DNA of 64,000 nt. Source: Aliiroseovarius salicola. GTDB taxonomy: Bacteria; Pseudomonadota; Alphaproteobacteria; Rhodobacterales; Rhodobacteraceae. Below are positions 1 to 8,597 of the stretch, one piece after another (the stretch's first letter is position 1; each line of letters opens with the position of its first letter). The notes beneath the pieces were generated by a model that saw only the letters and a list, made by a program, of their open reading frames with translations, did no database searches and had not been told where the DNA came from. The translations under genes were made by a program, and so were the position numbers. The stretch lies in contig NZ_JAQIIO010000002.1 in the NCBI RefSeq assembly GCF_027891095.1, positions 372,001 through 436,000 of the forward strand. The letters run 5' to 3'.

Positions 1-922
1 CCATCGGCAGATAGCCAAAGATCGGTTTGCGGCTAAAGGTGCCAATCACGTGTGAAATCAGACCAAAGCCCGGCAGGATCACGATATACACTTCCGGGTG
101 GCCGAAGAACCACAGGATGTGCTGATAAAGGACCGGATCACCGCCACCAGACGGGTCAAAGAAGGTGCCGCCAAAGTTACGGTCGACCAGCAGCATGGTG
201 ATGGCGCCTGCCAAAACCGGCAGCGACAGAAGGATCAGCCATGCGGTCACGAAGACCGACCAGGCAAACAGCGGCACTTTGAAAAGCGTCATGCCCGGTG
301 CGCGCATGTTCAGGAAGGTGGTGATGATGTTGATTGCACCCAGGATCGAAGAGGCACCCGAGACGTGCACCGCAAAGATCGCCAGATCCATGGAATAACC
401 GCCTTCGGTGGTCGAGAGCGGTGGGTAAAGCACCCAACCAACGCCAGACCCCAGTTGGTCATTGCCACCCGGAGCGAGCAGCGAAGCCACACCCAGCGCA
501 ACACCCGTAGCATAGAGCCAGAACGAGAGGTTGTTCATCCGTGGGAAGGACATATCCGGCGCGCCGATCTGCAGCGGCATGAAGTAGTTGCCAAATCCAC
601 CGAAGAGGGCGGGGATCACCACGAAGAACATCATCAGGACGCCGTGATAGGTGATCATCACGTTCCAGAGGTGTCCGTTCGGGGTACATTCGGCAGTTGC
701 GTCTGCAAAGAAACGCGCGCCTTCCAGACACATGTACTGAACGCCCGGATCCATCAGTTCCATGCGCATGTAAACGGTGAAGCTGACAGAAATCAGACCC
801 GTCAGACCTGCCAGAAACAGGTAGAGGATGCCGATATCCTTGTGGTTGGTGGACATGAACCACCGGGTAAAGAACCCGCGATCATCGTGGTGGTCATGGC
901 TCGAAACGGCTGCGTCCGCCAT
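1..922 (-). CDS. ctaD: Cytochrome c oxidase (aa3-type) subunit I, C-terminus cut by window edge
   Basis: This is the catalytic subunit of the terminal oxidase, which reduces O2 at the heme a3/CuB centre in the inner membrane and pumps protons. The first 307 codons are present, of roughly 550 expected. The N-terminus carries the typical [15 protein letters not shown] stretch. Several membrane helices follow, and [12 protein letters not shown] near residue 275 contains the CuB-ligand His, the channel Glu and the cross-linked Tyr of heme-copper oxidases. The ATG at 922-920 is preceded by a GGGAGG ribosome binding site. A cytochrome c2-like gene, a plausible electron donor, lies upstream on the same strand beyond a terminator. 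The family assignment is secure. Only the missing C-terminus prevents a check of the K-channel residues. Confidence 0.97.
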   Translation of the reverse strand, partial: MADAAVSSHDHHDDRGFFTRWFMSTNHKDIGILYLFLAGLTGLISVSFTVYMRMELMDPGVQYMCLEGARFFADATAECTPNGHLWNVMITYHGVLMMFFVVIPALFGGFGNYFMPLQIGAPDMSFPRMNNLSFWLYATGVALGVASLLAPGGNDQLGSGVGWVLYPPLSTTEGGYSMDLAIFAVHVSGASSILGAINIITTFLNMRAPGMTLFKVPLFAWSVFVTAWLILLSLPVLAGAITMLLVDRNFGGTFFDPSGGGDPVLYQHILWFFGHPEVYIVILPGFGLISHVIGTFSRKPIFGYLPM

Positions 923-1091
923 AGATACCTCCCTATGGGATTAAATTTTGGGCCGAAGAGTCACTCCGCCCGGTTTTTTAACGTGTTTAATATGGGAAGG
1001 GGGCAGGGCGCAACGCCGCGTTGCAGATGCATTGCGAAAAAAATGCGCCCCGGACAGGTATTTACCCGCCGGGGCGACATGTCGCAGGTGC

Positions 1092-1111
1092 AAAAGGCGT
1101 CTTTTGACGCC
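1092..1111 (-). terminator. Rho-independent terminator after the cytochrome c gene
   Basis: A perfect 6-bp stem GGCGTC/GACGCC (1096-1101 with 1106-1111) has a 4-nt loop. Read on the minus strand it is followed by a T run. It lies 16 bp past the cytochrome c stop codon and should separate that gene from ctaD. A second GC-rich inverted repeat (GCCCCGG/CCGGGGC, about 1043-1073) lies between it and ctaD. Confidence 0.75.
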
Positions 1112-1127
1112 CATTTGCGAAAATTGT

Positions 1128-1607
1128 TTAGTTGGTCGCCGCCGAATCGCCTTCAGCAGGTGCTTCTTCCATAGCCTCTTCCGAGGTCTCTTCCATGGCC
1201 GGGGCAACGCTTGCCAGATAAGCGATGATGTTTTCCGGCTTCTTCCATTTGAAGGTCATTTTCGTCTTAGCTTTGCTGTCATCCAGCTGCTCTTTCAAAA
1301 AGCCTTTCGGGTCCATGATAAAGGCGGCCAGAAGTTCTTCGGTCCAGACGGCTCCGGTTTCACCCAGAGCAGTGATCGACGCACCGTATTTGAAGTCTTC
1401 TGCGCCACCGATCTGACGACCCACGATGCCATACAGGTTCGGGCCGGTTTTGCCGCCCTTGAAGATCACTTCACCTTCCGGGCTGACAACAGTGTGGCAG
1501 GCTTTGCATTTCTTGAAGTCTTTTTCGCCGGCAGCTGCATCCCCTTCGGCTTGGGCACCAGTGGCCAGAGCGAAGAGAAGGGCGGCGGAAGTAAGAGCTT
1601 TTTTCAT
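1128..1607 (-). CDS. Cytochrome c2/c550-like class I cytochrome c (periplasmic electron carrier)
   Basis: The product is a soluble c-type cytochrome of 159 aa that carries electrons from the bc1 complex to oxidases. A cleavable signal peptide spans residues 1-20 (ends GAQA). The heme-attachment motif CKACH is at residues 34-38, GPNLYGIVGR at 55-64, and the probable axial Met is Met117 in TKMTF. The last 25 residues are rich in Glu and Ala, an acidic tail. The reading frame stays open further upstream. I chose the ATG at 1607 because the signal peptide begins there. Its position beside ctaD supports an oxidase-linked role. Whether it is the orthologue of cycA or a close paralogue cannot be settled here. 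Confidence 0.93.
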   Translation of the reverse strand: MKKALTSAALLFALATGAQAEGDAAAGEKDFKKCKACHTVVSPEGEVIFKGGKTGPNLYGIVGRQIGGAEDFKYGASITALGETGAVWTEELLAAFIMDPKGFLKEQLDDSKAKTKMTFKWKKPENIIAYLASVAPAMEETSEEAMEEAPAEGDSAATN

Positions 1608-2395
1608 CTTAGTCCTCGTGTTTGACAGATCCACGCGACGCAGCGTGAAATTCATTCCGAGGCGGAGACTGCTACAAAATGGTGTAAAATAAAAGGGTTT
1701 GAACTGTGACGAATTGTAACGGAATGAATCCGCCGAAACCCTTAACATGGCAAGGAAATTAAGGGGAATTGTCACATCACGCGCTGTTAAGATCATGGAT
1801 GCCCGAATCGGCTTGGTGATGCCATTGAAAACAGGGGGAAAGATCGGGTGTGCTTGATTTGGCATATCCCCCGGATTGGCGTTTTGATGAATAACGCCTG
1901 CACACACATTTGGCATACTGCGCCTCGGTAAGTCCCCAGAATGTGAACCAGAGTGATCTTGAACCGGAGCGCGTTTTGAGCACTCGTCTTCGCGGCAGGT
2001 CTCTCAACGGCGCAAATCTTTGGCGAAAGGACAACCAACTGATCCGCAAGACGCCAGTGATTCCCGTTAAGCACGGTCATGAAGGAAAGAACGGTGCGAA
2101 GGAAGAACGACCGGCCTGATTTTGCGAGCAAAGGCGCATTCCGATCTTGTCCGCTTTGCTGCCGTGTCAGGTCTTGAAGGTATTGAGATCTGCCTCAAGT
2201 CGGCGTTTCATTCCCCCGTTGCAGATGGGTTTGAGGTTCTGAACATCTCTCTCGGGGCGCATGGTTTGGGAATAACCAAAACCAAAATGGGGCTAACGGA
2301 GCGCGTTCACCAATTTCGAGAAAATTGATGGGGAGCGGGACACTTAATGCGTCTGCTCCCCATGATGCGTGTCTAAGTTTGACCCGGTGCAGGAT
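1608..2395. other. Long intergenic stretch with no supportable gene
   Basis: Short frames exist on both strands but none has a convincing start, ribosome binding site or recognisable domain, and the frames are broken as in decayed coding DNA. The first 200 bp upstream of 1607 are AT-rich and probably hold the cytochrome promoter. A 9-bp inverted repeat (ATGGGGAGC/GCTCCCCAT, 2328-2336 with 2355-2363, 18-nt loop) sits at the right side. It follows directly on the stop codon of a plus-strand frame at 2122-2328 that I could not identify. A relic of a lost gene is possible but unproven. Confidence 0.4.
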
Positions 2396-2626
2396 CTACT
2401 CAGGTTGACTGCTTTTGTCGGTTGGATTTTTATCTGAATCCCCAGCGGTGGCGTCATCAAAATTGTGCCGGTCGTCAGCGGTGTCGCCAGGCTCGTTGTT
2501 GTTTTGATGGTCGCTGCCTACCCCGTGCCATGAATTAACGAAATCGGCCTCGTCGGGTACGGTTGTGCCTTGGGCGGCTGTCCCCACAATAACTGACATC
2601 GCGAGTACGGAAATAAAGCTCTTCAT
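2396..2626 (-). CDS. Small exported hypothetical protein, Asp/Asn-rich
   Basis: The predicted protein has 76 aa. It starts with a Sec-type signal peptide (MKSFISVLAMSVIVGTAAQG), and the mature part is short, polar and rich in Asp, Asn and His. The ATG at 2626 was chosen because a GGAGA ribosome binding site lies just upstream and the signal sequence begins there. A longer frame upstream lacks these features. No Cys or known domain is visible, so it may be a species- or clade-level periplasmic protein of unknown role. It is not clearly in an operon. Confidence 0.55.
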   Translation of the reverse strand: MKSFISVLAMSVIVGTAAQGTTVPDEADFVNSWHGVGSDHQNNNEPGDTADDRHNFDDATAGDSDKNPTDKSSQPE

Positions 2627-2834
2627 TGTTTCATTCTCCCATCCGAAGATTTGCTCGCCCCCTTCGAGCTGCATCGACGGTATGAATGAAATTTGAAAAA
2701 ATTGGGGCAACCCCACGTTCCAGAGATTTTGGCGATTTCCCGCTTATTGGTGAAATACGTTCCTCAGAGGACCGATGCAATTCTCGGAGGTCTGGTGCGG
2801 CGGGTGGGCCCCTCTGTGCGAGCAAACGTGATGC

Positions 2835-3506
2835 TTACCCAAACACTTCGTCAAAACAGCGCCTCAGCGCCACATCTACATCATCCATCGTGACAGGCAG
2901 ACCCAGATCGACAAGGCTTGTCACCCCGTGCTCTGTGATGCCACAGGGCACGATGCCCGAGAAATGCTCCAGATCCGGTTCCACGTTGATCGAGATGCCA
3001 TGAAAACTGATCCATTTGCGCAGGCGCACACCGATCGCCGCAATCTTGTCTTCGGATTTCGTACCCAAAGCGGTCAGCGGTTTGTCGTCGCGGACAACCC
3101 AAACGCCGACACGACCGTCGCGTTTTTCGCCTGTCACATTGAACTCAGCCAGCGTCTTGATCACCCAGTCTTCTAATGCGGCCACAAAAGCGCGCACGTC
3201 GCGGCCCCGTGCGCCCACGTCGAGCATTACATAAGCGACGCGTTGTCCCGGCCCGTGATAGGTATATTGTCCGCCGCGTTTCGACGAGTAGACAGGGAAG
3301 CGATCCGGCGCGACCAGATCCTTGGGATCTGCCGAGGTGCCTGCGGTATATAGAGGCGGGTGTTCAAGCAGCCAAATCAATTCACCCGCTTCGCCACGGG
3401 CCATGGCGTCGGCGTGGGCTTCCATGCGGGCCACGGCTTCTTCGTAATCAACCAGCGTATCAGCGGTTTCCCAGGTGACGGGGGGCATGTTCTCAGGTGC
3501 ATTCAT
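2835..3506 (-). CDS. lipB: Octanoyl-[acyl-carrier-protein]:protein N-octanoyltransferase (lipoate synthesis)
   Basis: The enzyme moves octanoate from acyl-carrier protein to lipoyl domains of 2-oxoacid dehydrogenases and the glycine cleavage H protein, before LipA inserts sulfur. At 223 aa it is of normal length. Family motifs are [12 protein letters not shown] in the middle, [12 protein letters not shown] (conserved Lys), and GIVPCGI with the acyl-carrying Cys188. The start at 3506 has no strong ribosome binding site. A second ATG at 3488 is possible. The gene is divergent from tRNA-Leu and stands alone. Confidence 0.96.
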   Translation of the reverse strand: MNAPENMPPVTWETADTLVDYEEAVARMEAHADAMARGEAGELIWLLEHPPLYTAGTSADPKDLVAPDRFPVYSSKRGGQYTYHGPGQRVAYVMLDVGARGRDVRAFVAALEDWVIKTLAEFNVTGEKRDGRVGVWVVRDDKPLTALGTKSEDKIAAIGVRLRKWISFHGISINVEPDLEHFSGIVPCGITEHGVTSLVDLGLPVTMDDVDVALRRCFDEVFG

Positions 3507-3631
3507 GAGGCATCATGTGGCAGTGAATGAGCCGAATGTCAAAATCAGCAAAAACTTTTCACCTTCCCGCGCTTTTACTCTTCACATCCCCCGCGCCCTT
3601 CGCTATATCGCCCCTCACCAAGCCTAGATGT

Positions 3632-3718
3632 GCGGTCGTGGCGGAATTGGTAGACGCGCAGCGTTGAGGTCGCTGTTCCTTAACAGGAGTGGAAGTTCGA
3701 GTCTTCTCGACCGCACCA
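3632..3718 (+). tRNA. tRNA-Leu(GAG), CCA encoded
   Basis: This is an 87-nt class II tRNA. The acceptor stem GCGGTCG pairs with CGACCGC and is followed by an encoded ACCA end. The D-arm begins GGCGGAATTGGTAGACGCG. The anticodon stem CAGCG/CGCTG encloses loop TTGAGGT, giving anticodon GAG. A long variable arm follows, then the T-loop GTTCGAGTC. Confidence 0.96.
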
Positions 3719-3818
3719 TTTACCCCCCTTACAATGTGATAAGCGTAAAAAAGCCAGTAGGCGATTACACTCGCAGGGAAAACTTTGCCTGCTCAATCAG
3801 CTGCGTTATGCTGCCAGC

Positions 3819-5090
3819 ATGACAGATAGCGCTGACATTTCACTGCTCACATCTCTTTTCAACGCGGCCATCAAGGCGGCCAACCCGGAGCACGCTCTGG
3901 CACGTTACCTTCCAGCGCCTCCCAAAGGGCGGACGGTGGTGATTGGGGCGGGCAAAGGGGCGGCGCAAATGGCGGCGGCGTTTGAGAAGCTTTGGGAAGG
4001 CCCGGTCGAAGGGGTGATTGTCACCCGCTACGGATATGGCTGTTCTTGCGACAAAATCCGCATAATGGAGGCCGCACATCCTGTGCCTGACGAAGCCGGT
4101 CTTGCGGCGAGCGAGGCGCTTTTTGCCGCTGTTGATGGGGTAACCGAGGATGACCTCGTCATTGCGCTGATCTGTGGTGGAGGATCGGCGTTGCTGCCAT
4201 GCCCGCCCGACGGGATGACCCTTGCGGATGAGCAGGCGCTTAATCAAGCGCTTTTGGCTTCCGGTGCTCCTATTTCTGCGATGAACGCGATCCGCAAACA
4301 TATGTCAGGTATCAAAGGGGGGCGGTTGGCGGCAGCTTGTCATCCTGCAAAGCTGGTCAGCTTGATTGTGTCCGATGTGCCGGGGGATGATCCGGCCCAG
4401 GTTGCCTCCGGCCCGACCGTGCCAGATCAGACCGGACGAAAAGATGCTTTGGCAGCCATTGAAGCCTATCGTATCTCGCTGCCCGATCACATCATTGATC
4501 ATATAAAGAATGGCGCAGCGCCCAATCCGTCGCATGCCAATTTTGTTGGGAATGAAGTGCATGTGATTGCGTCAGCCGCCAAGTCACTCGAGGCCGCAGC
4601 TGAACGAGCGGGTGCCTTGGGCCTTCCTGCGGTGATCCTGTCCGATGCCATCGAAGGTGAAGCGCGCGATATTGGCCGGATGCACGCGGCCATTGCCCGC
4701 GAAGTGGCAGAAAAAAATCGACCGTTCCCTGCACCGGTTGTGATTCTGTCTGGTGGAGAAACCACCGTCACCCTTCGCGGCAAGGGCTGTGGTGGGCGCA
4801 ACACAGAGTTCTTGCTGTCGCTGTCGCTGGATCTGGATGGAATGGAAGGGATCAGCGCACTTGCGGCGGATACAGACGGGATTGACGGATCAGAGGACAA
4901 TGCCGGTGCCTTTGCGGATGGCGAGACGGTGGCCCGGTTGCATGCGGCAGGTCGCGACCCGCTGGCAATGCTGGCCCGAAATGATGCCTATACCGCCTTT
5001 GATGCAATTGGGGATCTGTTCAGCCCTGGGCCAACCGGCACCAACGTGAATGACTTCCGTGCGATCGTGATCCATAAACCCCCGGAATGA
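3819..5090 (+). CDS. Glycerate 2-kinase, MOFRL family (formerly called hydroxypyruvate reductase)
   Basis: The product (423 aa) probably phosphorylates D-glycerate to 2-phosphoglycerate in the cytoplasm, linking glyoxylate/hydroxypyruvate metabolism to lower glycolysis. An N-terminal DUF4147 domain shows [24 protein letters not shown] and [16 protein letters not shown]. The C-terminal MOFRL domain shows [19 protein letters not shown] and ADTDGIDGS. Older annotations call such proteins hydroxypyruvate reductase (TtuD), while biochemically studied bacterial members are 2-kinases. It lies about 100 bp after tRNA-Leu and converges with the next gene. Hydroxypyruvate isomerase near 25.5 kb may supply a related pathway step. 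Confidence 0.9.
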   Translation: MTDSADISLLTSLFNAAIKAANPEHALARYLPAPPKGRTVVIGAGKGAAQMAAAFEKLWEGPVEGVIVTRYGYGCSCDKIRIMEAAHPVPDEAGLAASEALFAAVDGVTEDDLVIALICGGGSALLPCPPDGMTLADEQALNQALLASGAPISAMNAIRKHMSGIKGGRLAAACHPAKLVSLIVSDVPGDDPAQVASGPTVPDQTGRKDALAAIEAYRISLPDHIIDHIKNGAAPNPSHANFVGNEVHVIASAAKSLEAAAERAGALGLPAVILSDAIEGEARDIGRMHAAIAREVAEKNRPFPAPVVILSGGETTVTLRGKGCGGRNTEFLLSLSLDLDGMEGISALAADTDGIDGSEDNAGAFADGETVARLHAAGRDPLAMLARNDAYTAFDAIGDLFSPGPTGTNVNDFRAIVIHKPPE

Positions 5091-5094
5091 TGGT

Positions 5095-5571
5095 TCAGGA
5101 GGGGTGATCCAGCCATTGGTTCAACTCTTCCACCATCTGTTCCAAGCCTCGTAAATTGGAATAGATGCGGATCAGTGGTCGCGAGCTGCCATCCTGCAAT
5201 GTGAGTATTGGGCGATAGGTGACGCTGCGATCTCCATCACTGTCGCGACCGACATGTCTCTCGATTTCTGCGTGGTCGATTGATGAAAGCTGAAGGCTGT
5301 CTTCGACATACCCCATAAAGTCACGACGTCGAAAGGTGGCAACCCCCGAAGGGCGGTCAAAGATAACTTGAACGCGGGCTGTGAATTTCACGAGGAACAG
5401 AAGCGGAATGGCAGAAAACCCGATGAACATCACACCGGGGAAAATATCTTCTTTAAACAGGAATAACCCTATGCCCGAGAACATGAGGATCATAAAAATC
5501 ATCCCCGCGCCCATGAGCCATGGAATATGATCAAGGATAAGTTGATCTTGTGTTTTCGTCGTGACTTTCAT
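5095..5571 (-). CDS. Membrane protein of unknown function, two TM helices and a C-terminal soluble domain
   Basis: The protein has 158 aa. Two adjacent hydrophobic helices lie at about residues 18-38 and 44-62. A soluble region of mixed beta-strand character follows, with VIFDRPSGVATFRRRDF and a C-terminal YSNLRGLEQMVEELNQWL helix. This layout resembles small bacterial membrane-anchored PH-like or DUF proteins, but I recognise no family. It lies downstream of azoR on the same strand. Its ribosome binding site (GGAG) lies inside a strong hairpin (5576-5609), so its expression may depend on RNA structure. Its stop nearly touches that of the convergent kinase gene. Confidence 0.7.
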   Translation of the reverse strand: MKVTTKTQDQLILDHIPWLMGAGMIFMILMFSGIGLFLFKEDIFPGVMFIGFSAIPLLFLVKFTARVQVIFDRPSGVATFRRRDFMGYVEDSLQLSSIDHAEIERHVGRDSDGDRSVTYRPILTLQDGSSRPLIRIYSNLRGLEQMVEELNQWLDHPS

Positions 5572-5575
5572 GGAA

Positions 5576-5609
5576 ACGCTCCAGTTAGGATAAATACTAA
5601 CCGGAGCGT
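5576..5609 (-). terminator. Long hairpin between azoR and the next gene; terminator and/or RBS-masking structure
   Basis: The stem ACGCTCC/GGAGCGT (5576-5582 with 5603-5609) continues after one mismatch as GTTAG/CTAAC (5584-5588 with 5597-5601), leaving an 8-nt loop. It follows azoR by about 20 bp and ends five bases before the next ATG. On the minus strand only a short TTT follows, so termination may be partial. The GGAG that should serve the downstream gene is base-paired in the stem. Confidence 0.6.
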
Positions 5610-5630
5610 CTGGGTTTTCAAATCAAGAGA

Positions 5631-6191
5631 CTATGCAGCAAGCGCATCAACGCCTGCTTCGGCTTCCGCCAGCCCATTGGGGCCCGCCGCTCCGATCACT
5701 TCGACATTTGTCAGGCCCAGGAAACCGATCATTTGTTTCAGATAGGGTGTGGCGAAGTCATAAGGGGAACCAACCGGTGTGCCGCCAGAGGCGAGGAGCA
5801 CAACAATGCGCTTATCCTTCAACAGACCTTCCGGCCCGTTTTCGGTGTAGCGAAAGCTCACGCCAACACGGGCCAGGTGATCGAGCCAGGTTTTCAGGGT
5901 CGACGGGATGGTAAAGTTGTAGACCGGAGCCGAGATCACCACGGTGTCGGCTGCATCAAATTCTGCAATCAGCTCATCTGACAGGGCAAGGGCGGCGTTT
6001 TGCTCGTCGCTGCGGGCTTCGGGCGGGGTGAAGGTGGCGCCGGTCCAGGTGGCGTCCAGATAGGGCAGACCATGTGCCAGGTCGCGGGTGGTCACCTCAC
6101 CCGACAGGCGGGTCATGTAGCGGTCTGCCAATTGGCGGGATACCGAACCTTCGGTGCGGGCGGAGCTGTCGATACGCAAGATCTTGGTCAT
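5631..6191 (-). CDS. azoR: FMN-dependent NADH:azoreductase / quinone reductase
   Basis: This is a flavodoxin-like FMN enzyme of 186 aa that reduces azo compounds and quinones by two-electron transfer in the cytosol. It shows the AzoR pattern: an N-terminal MTKILRIDSSAR with the phosphate-binding Ser-rich loop (EGSVSRQLA), the FMN loop APVYNFTIPSTLKTWLDH in the middle, and FRYTENGPEGLL. The length is slightly short of the E. coli enzyme (about 200 aa). A LysR-type regulator is divergently encoded across a 134-bp gap, the usual arrangement for local control. Physiological substrates are likely quinones or electrophiles rather than azo dyes. Confidence 0.92.
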   Translation of the reverse strand: MTKILRIDSSARTEGSVSRQLADRYMTRLSGEVTTRDLAHGLPYLDATWTGATFTPPEARSDEQNAALALSDELIAEFDAADTVVISAPVYNFTIPSTLKTWLDHLARVGVSFRYTENGPEGLLKDKRIVVLLASGGTPVGSPYDFATPYLKQMIGFLGLTNVEVIGAAGPNGLAEAEAGVDALAA

Positions 6192-6278
6192 TACAGGAAC
6201 CTTTCAGTCATTATTTCGTGTTGGCATCAACATGGTTCTCTGCAAAAATGAACTCAATATGGGATATGTCACATTAGA

Positions 6279-6294
6279 TGTGCGTAGTCGCACA
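6279..6294. promoter_or_regulatory. Palindrome in azoR-lysR intergenic region, candidate LysR site
   Basis: The perfect inverted repeat TGTGCG-N4-CGCACA lies 31 bp before the lysR start and about 90 bp before azoR. LysR-type regulators often bind interrupted palindromes between divergent genes. No specific consensus is matched, so assignment rests on position and symmetry only. Confidence 0.35.
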
Positions 6295-6325
6295 GTTGAG
6301 GCAAGCACTGGATCGAGAGGGTTGC

Positions 6326-7216
6326 ATGGAGCATTGGGATGAAATCAGAACGGCCTATTATGTTGTGCGTGAAGGTACGGTAAGCGGCGCTGCTGACGCA
6401 CTTGGTGTTCACCATGCGACCGTGATCCGACATATCGATGCGTTGGAAGAGCGTCTGGGTGTAAAGCTGTTTCAAAGGCATGCCCGTGGATATACGCCAA
6501 CCGAAGCCGGGGCCGATCTCGCGCGGGTTGCGCAGACCACAGATGACCAGTTTTCTCAACTTGGTGGGCGATTGCGCGGGCAGGGCGAAACGGTGACCGG
6601 AGAGCTTGTCGTGACTGCGCTGCCCTCATTTGCCGAACGTGTTGCACCAGTACTGGTGCAATTTCAACGAGACCACCCCGAGGTTCAGGTGAGATTTCTG
6701 ACCGATGCTCGCGTGTTTCGTCTTGAGTATGGCGAAGCACATGTGGCGATACGCGCGGGATCTGCCCCGGAAGAGCCGGACAACGTGGTGCAGCCGTTCT
6801 TTACAATGGAGATCGGGCTTTATGCTGCCCCTTGTTACGTGGAACGGTTCGGACGCCCGACCATGGATACGTTGGGAGATCATCGGTTTGTAGGGTTTGC
6901 AGACCTCAGATCTCGTGCGCCTTTCATGCGCTGGCAGGAAAAACATGTGCCCCTCGAAGCGGTACATTTTCGGGCAACGGATGACCGGGGATTGATCGCT
7001 GCGGTGCGGTCAGGGGCCGGGCTGGGTTTTATGGCGACGTGTGACGCCCATGGGCTGGTTGACGTGATGGACCGGCAGCCAGAATGGAATGCGCAAACCT
7101 GGCTGGTCACTCATGTGGATCTTCACCGCTCGGCCAAAGTTCAAGCGGCGCTTTCCGCCTTCAAGGCAGCGGCAAGGGATTGGAGACGGGACGAGAAGGG
7201 TATTCAGCTTTCATGA
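6326..7216 (+). CDS. LysR-family transcriptional regulator
   Basis: The regulator has 296 aa. Its N-terminal winged helix-turn-helix (about residues 1-62) contains GTVSGAADALGVHHATVIRHIDALEERLGVKLF, here split by position as recognition helix HHATVIRHIDALE. A long co-inducer-binding domain follows (about 90-290). I placed the start at the ATG preceded by GAGAGG, which gives the standard LysR length; a frame 16 codons longer lacks a ribosome binding site. It is divergent from azoR, the probable target. It overlaps the following EamA gene by 4 bp (ATGA), so the exporter is probably translationally coupled and co-regulated. Confidence 0.92.
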   Translation: MEHWDEIRTAYYVVREGTVSGAADALGVHHATVIRHIDALEERLGVKLFQRHARGYTPTEAGADLARVAQTTDDQFSQLGGRLRGQGETVTGELVVTALPSFAERVAPVLVQFQRDHPEVQVRFLTDARVFRLEYGEAHVAIRAGSAPEEPDNVVQPFFTMEIGLYAAPCYVERFGRPTMDTLGDHRFVGFADLRSRAPFMRWQEKHVPLEAVHFRATDDRGLIAAVRSGAGLGFMATCDAHGLVDVMDRQPEWNAQTWLVTHVDLHRSAKVQAALSAFKAAARDWRRDEKGIQLS

Positions 7217-8121
7217 CGCGATCCGAAAAGTTGGGGCATTTTGTGATGCTGTGCTTTTCCGCCTTGGTTGCTGGGTCACATGCGCTGGGCGGGCTTGTGG
7301 CGGGGGACATGGCACCCCTGCCGCTCATGACGTTACGATTTTTGTTGGCCGCAATAGTGATTGGAGCTTTGGTTGCAATCGGCCCGGGGTTTCGCGGCTC
7401 TGATTTTCGCGCATCATGGAGATACCTGCTCGCTGGAGGTATCTTCGCCACCTATTTCGTTTTGATGTTCGAGGCACTGAAAACGGCCCCTCCGGTCAAT
7501 ACCGCTGCCCTGTTCACATTGGTGCCCGTTTTTACGGCAGGGTTTGGCTGGTTGATCATGCGGCAAGTGACCACCGGCCTGATTGCCTCGGCTTTGGCTA
7601 TAGGTGCAGTCGGAGCGCTTTGGGTGGTGTTTCGAGGGGATCTCGGCGCGCTTTTGTCGCTGGATCTTGGATATGGAGAAGCCGTTTATGCACTGGGTGT
7701 CGTCGCTCATGCGATTTATATTCCCTTGTTGCAGCGTTTGAACCGGGGTGAGCACGGTCTGGTCTTTACATTTGGTGTGCTGATGGGGGGTGGGTTGTTA
7801 CTGCTTGTCTTGTCTTTTGGCGCATTGATCGCAATTGACTGGTCGACAGTGCCGCTCCGCGTCTGGTTGGTGCTGGCCTATCTTGTGGTGTTTTCCACGG
7901 CGATTTCATTCTACTGCCTTCAGTTTGCCTCCAGTCGTCTGCCCGCTGCAAAAGTGATGGCCTATGGGTACCTGACCCCGAGTTGGGTGATCTTGTGGGA
8001 GCTGGCTTTGGGGCATGGTGGACCGAGCCCGACCATCTTCGTGGGTATCGCCGTGACGGTGGTCGCACTCTTGATGCTATTGCGAAGGAAGGGCGCTGCT
8101 GCTTACGCATCAACGCGCTGA
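7213..8121 (+). CDS. EamA/DMT-superfamily transporter (drug/metabolite exporter type)
   Basis: The protein has 302 aa and about ten hydrophobic helices in two repeated EamA halves, for instance LPLMTLRFLLAAIVIGALVA early and AAKVMAYGYLTPSWVILWE in the second half. Such proteins export small metabolites from the cytoplasm, and the substrate cannot be read from sequence. The ATG at 7213 overlaps the lysR stop, so the pair likely forms one transcript. The C-terminus ends in a short basic tail (LLRRKGAAAYASTR). A hairpin-rich repeat follows the stop codon. Confidence 0.88.
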   Translation: MTRSEKLGHFVMLCFSALVAGSHALGGLVAGDMAPLPLMTLRFLLAAIVIGALVAIGPGFRGSDFRASWRYLLAGGIFATYFVLMFEALKTAPPVNTAALFTLVPVFTAGFGWLIMRQVTTGLIASALAIGAVGALWVVFRGDLGALLSLDLGYGEAVYALGVVAHAIYIPLLQRLNRGEHGLVFTFGVLMGGGLLLLVLSFGALIAIDWSTVPLRVWLVLAYLVVFSTAISFYCLQFASSRLPAAKVMAYGYLTPSWVILWELALGHGGPSPTIFVGIAVTVVALLMLLRRKGAAAYASTR

Positions 8122-8142
8122 TGGTTGCCTCGTTTCGCTCGG

Positions 8143-8204
8143 GAGGGGTTTCACCCCTCGCGGCTTTGCCGCTCACCCCAGGATATTTTGGGGCAAGAGG
8201 AAGA
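8143..8204 (+). repeat. Dispersed intergenic repeat, copy 1: double hairpin plus GGATATTTT-N3-GCAAGAGGAA core
   Basis: Two hairpins, GAGGGGT/ACCCCTC (8143-8159) and GCGGC-TTT-GCCGC (8160-8172), are followed by a core from about 8174 to 8204 (GGATATTTTGGGGCAAGAGG). Related cores occur near 20,287, 36,038 and 41,741. This copy follows the EamA stop and may work as its transcript end. An ATG follows the AGAGGAAG but opens no credible gene. Confidence 0.7.
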
Positions 8205-8210
8205 TGGCGA

Positions 8211-8549
8211 TCAGCTTTCTGAGAGTTGAGTTTCGAGGAATTGTTCGAAATCGTCGAGATTGACAGGTTCGAACTGGCCAAAGCCCTGCATCCAGACCGA
8301 GGCTCCTTTGAGACCGTCAGGTTCGAGTTTGCACCATTTCACCCGACCGCGCTTCTCTTGGCTGATCAATCCTGCCCGGGTCAGGATTGTGAGGTGTTTG
8401 GAGACAGCGGCGAGGGACATCTCAAACGGCTCGGCCACATCGGTGACGGCCATGTCATCTTCCAGAAGCATGGTCAGGATTGCCCGCCGGGTTGGGTCGG
8501 CGAGGGCGGCAAATATGAGGTCGAGATGCGGACTGGGCGGGGTGTTCAT
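8211..8549 (-). CDS. ArsR-family winged-helix transcriptional repressor (metal-site-less subgroup)
   Basis: The protein has 112 aa and a winged helix: LIFAALADPTRRAILTMLLEDD leads into the recognition region (FEMSLAAVSKHLTILTRAG) and the wing (EKRGRVKWCKLEPDG). The canonical ArsR metal box ELCVCDL is absent, being replaced by DDMAVTDVAEP. It therefore resembles the SRPBCC-associated, non-metal ArsR subgroup. The ATG at 8549 was preferred over a longer frame to 8630 because a perfect palindromic operator (8582-8597) lies upstream. No SRPBCC partner gene is adjacent here, which is unusual for this subgroup. Confidence 0.88.
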   Translation of the reverse strand: MNTPPSPHLDLIFAALADPTRRAILTMLLEDDMAVTDVAEPFEMSLAAVSKHLTILTRAGLISQEKRGRVKWCKLEPDGLKGASVWMQGFGQFEPVNLDDFEQFLETQLSES

Positions 8550-8581
8550 GTTGATATGCCTATGGGGAGTGGCGCGGATCG

Positions 8582-8597
8582 TCAACCGATCGGTTGA
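8582..8597. promoter_or_regulatory. Perfect 16-bp palindrome, candidate autoregulatory ArsR operator
   Basis: TCAACCGA/TCGGTTGA is an uninterrupted palindrome 33 bp upstream of the arsR-like start. Its TnAACC-N4-GGTTnA form resembles sites of ArsR-type repressors lacking a metal box. No other copy was noticed in the window. Confidence 0.55.

Noticed and set aside
98-1174. A 358-codon plus-strand frame across ctaD and the terminator
   Set aside because: It is antisense to ctaD, His/Arg-rich with no domain. A long antisense frame in GC-biased DNA is expected.
1608-1916. Extension of the cytochrome c frame upstream to 1916
   Set aside because: The signal peptide and start lie at 1607, and the added part has no signal and no RBS.
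2122-2328. A 68-codon plus-strand frame before the inverted repeat
   Set aside because: No identifiable domain; the frame before it is broken. Only reported as part of the gene-free stretch.
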